From Smithella sp. (GTDB lineage: Bacteria; Desulfobacterota; Syntrophia; Syntrophales; Smithellaceae), in NCBI GenBank assembly GCA_012797505.1, contig JAAZOZ010000330.1, forward strand, positions 1 through 5,926: a DNA stretch of 5,926 nt. The letters run 5' to 3'. The position numbers were made by a program, and so were the translations under genes. Under the pieces are notes generated by a model, which was given only the letters and a program-made list of their open reading frames with translations, was not told the origin of the DNA and did no database searches. Of the stretch, positions 5,874-5,926 are shown in pieces. The stretch's first letter is position 1; each line of letters starts with the position of its first letter.

Positions 5874-5926
5874 AACTCGCCTTCGGCTCAAACAGTTGTC
5901 AAAGGCTGATCTTTCGCTTCGCCAAG
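5854..5926. repeat. Nested imperfect inverted repeat at the right window edge
   Basis: Three nested stems share one centre. GCGAAAG (5857-5863) pairs with CTTTCGC (5911-5917), CTTTGACAA (5865-5873) with TTGTCAAAG (5896-5904), and GCC (5879-5881) with GGC (5885-5887). CTTG (5854-5857) and CAAG (5923-5926) could extend it if the outer stem shifts. It could fold as a long hairpin in RNA or as a cruciform. It may be part of the same mobile or extragenic repeat as copy B, or a terminator for a gene outside the window; it may also continue past the edge. Confidence 0.65.

Noticed and set aside
5854..5926. Integron attC site
   Set aside because: The palindrome lacks paired core sites of the GTTRRRY type at its ends, and no integrase is in view.

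Overview
The window suggests a bacterium of moderate to high GC content with the gene complement of an anaerobic or facultative environmental organism. The best clue is an oxygen-sensitive-type 4-hydroxybutyryl-CoA dehydratase homologue that keeps its [4Fe-4S] ligands. Such genes are common in syntrophic and fermentative lineages, for example Desulfobacterota/Syntrophales and Clostridia. I cannot fix the taxonomy from the sequence, so this is inference. There are six protein-coding genes and no RNA gene, CRISPR array or transposase. No gene-free stretch exceeds 300 bases.

Layout. (1) 1-1609, plus strand: the C-terminal half of an alkyl sulfatase (SdsA1/BDS1/YjcS type), cut by the left window edge, followed after 47 bp by a GNAT N-acetyltransferase with a strong ribosome binding site. 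(2) 1610-1742: a convergent intergenic gap with three GC-rich hairpins that probably end transcription from both sides. (3) 1743-3233, minus strand: the dehydratase-family flavoprotein. (4) 3234-3352: a divergent intergenic region with a sigma70-like promoter for the next gene. (5) 3353-4932, plus strand: a DedA membrane protein whose stop overlaps (ATGA) the first possible start of a membrane protein with a bactofilin-like beta-solenoid. These two look like one translationally linked envelope unit. (6) 4898-5770, minus strand: an alpha/beta hydrolase whose 3' end overlaps the solenoid gene by 35 bp. (7) 5771-5926: a dispersed repeat copy followed by a large nested inverted repeat that reaches the right edge.

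The least ordinary signal is a ~61-63 bp non-coding direct repeat. One copy is at 4007-4067, exactly over the dedA/solenoid junction, and the other is at 5787-5849, upstream of the hydrolase. Its frame is not kept between copies because of a 2-nt indel. In the first copy, however, it reads through as a Cys-rich 20-residue extension ahead of an otherwise canonical signal peptide. The second point of interest is that the dehydratase homologue keeps every cluster ligand but appears to have lost residues described as acid/base catalysts in the clostridial enzyme. No coherent new defence or mobile system is visible. The genes are mostly recognisable metabolic and envelope functions.
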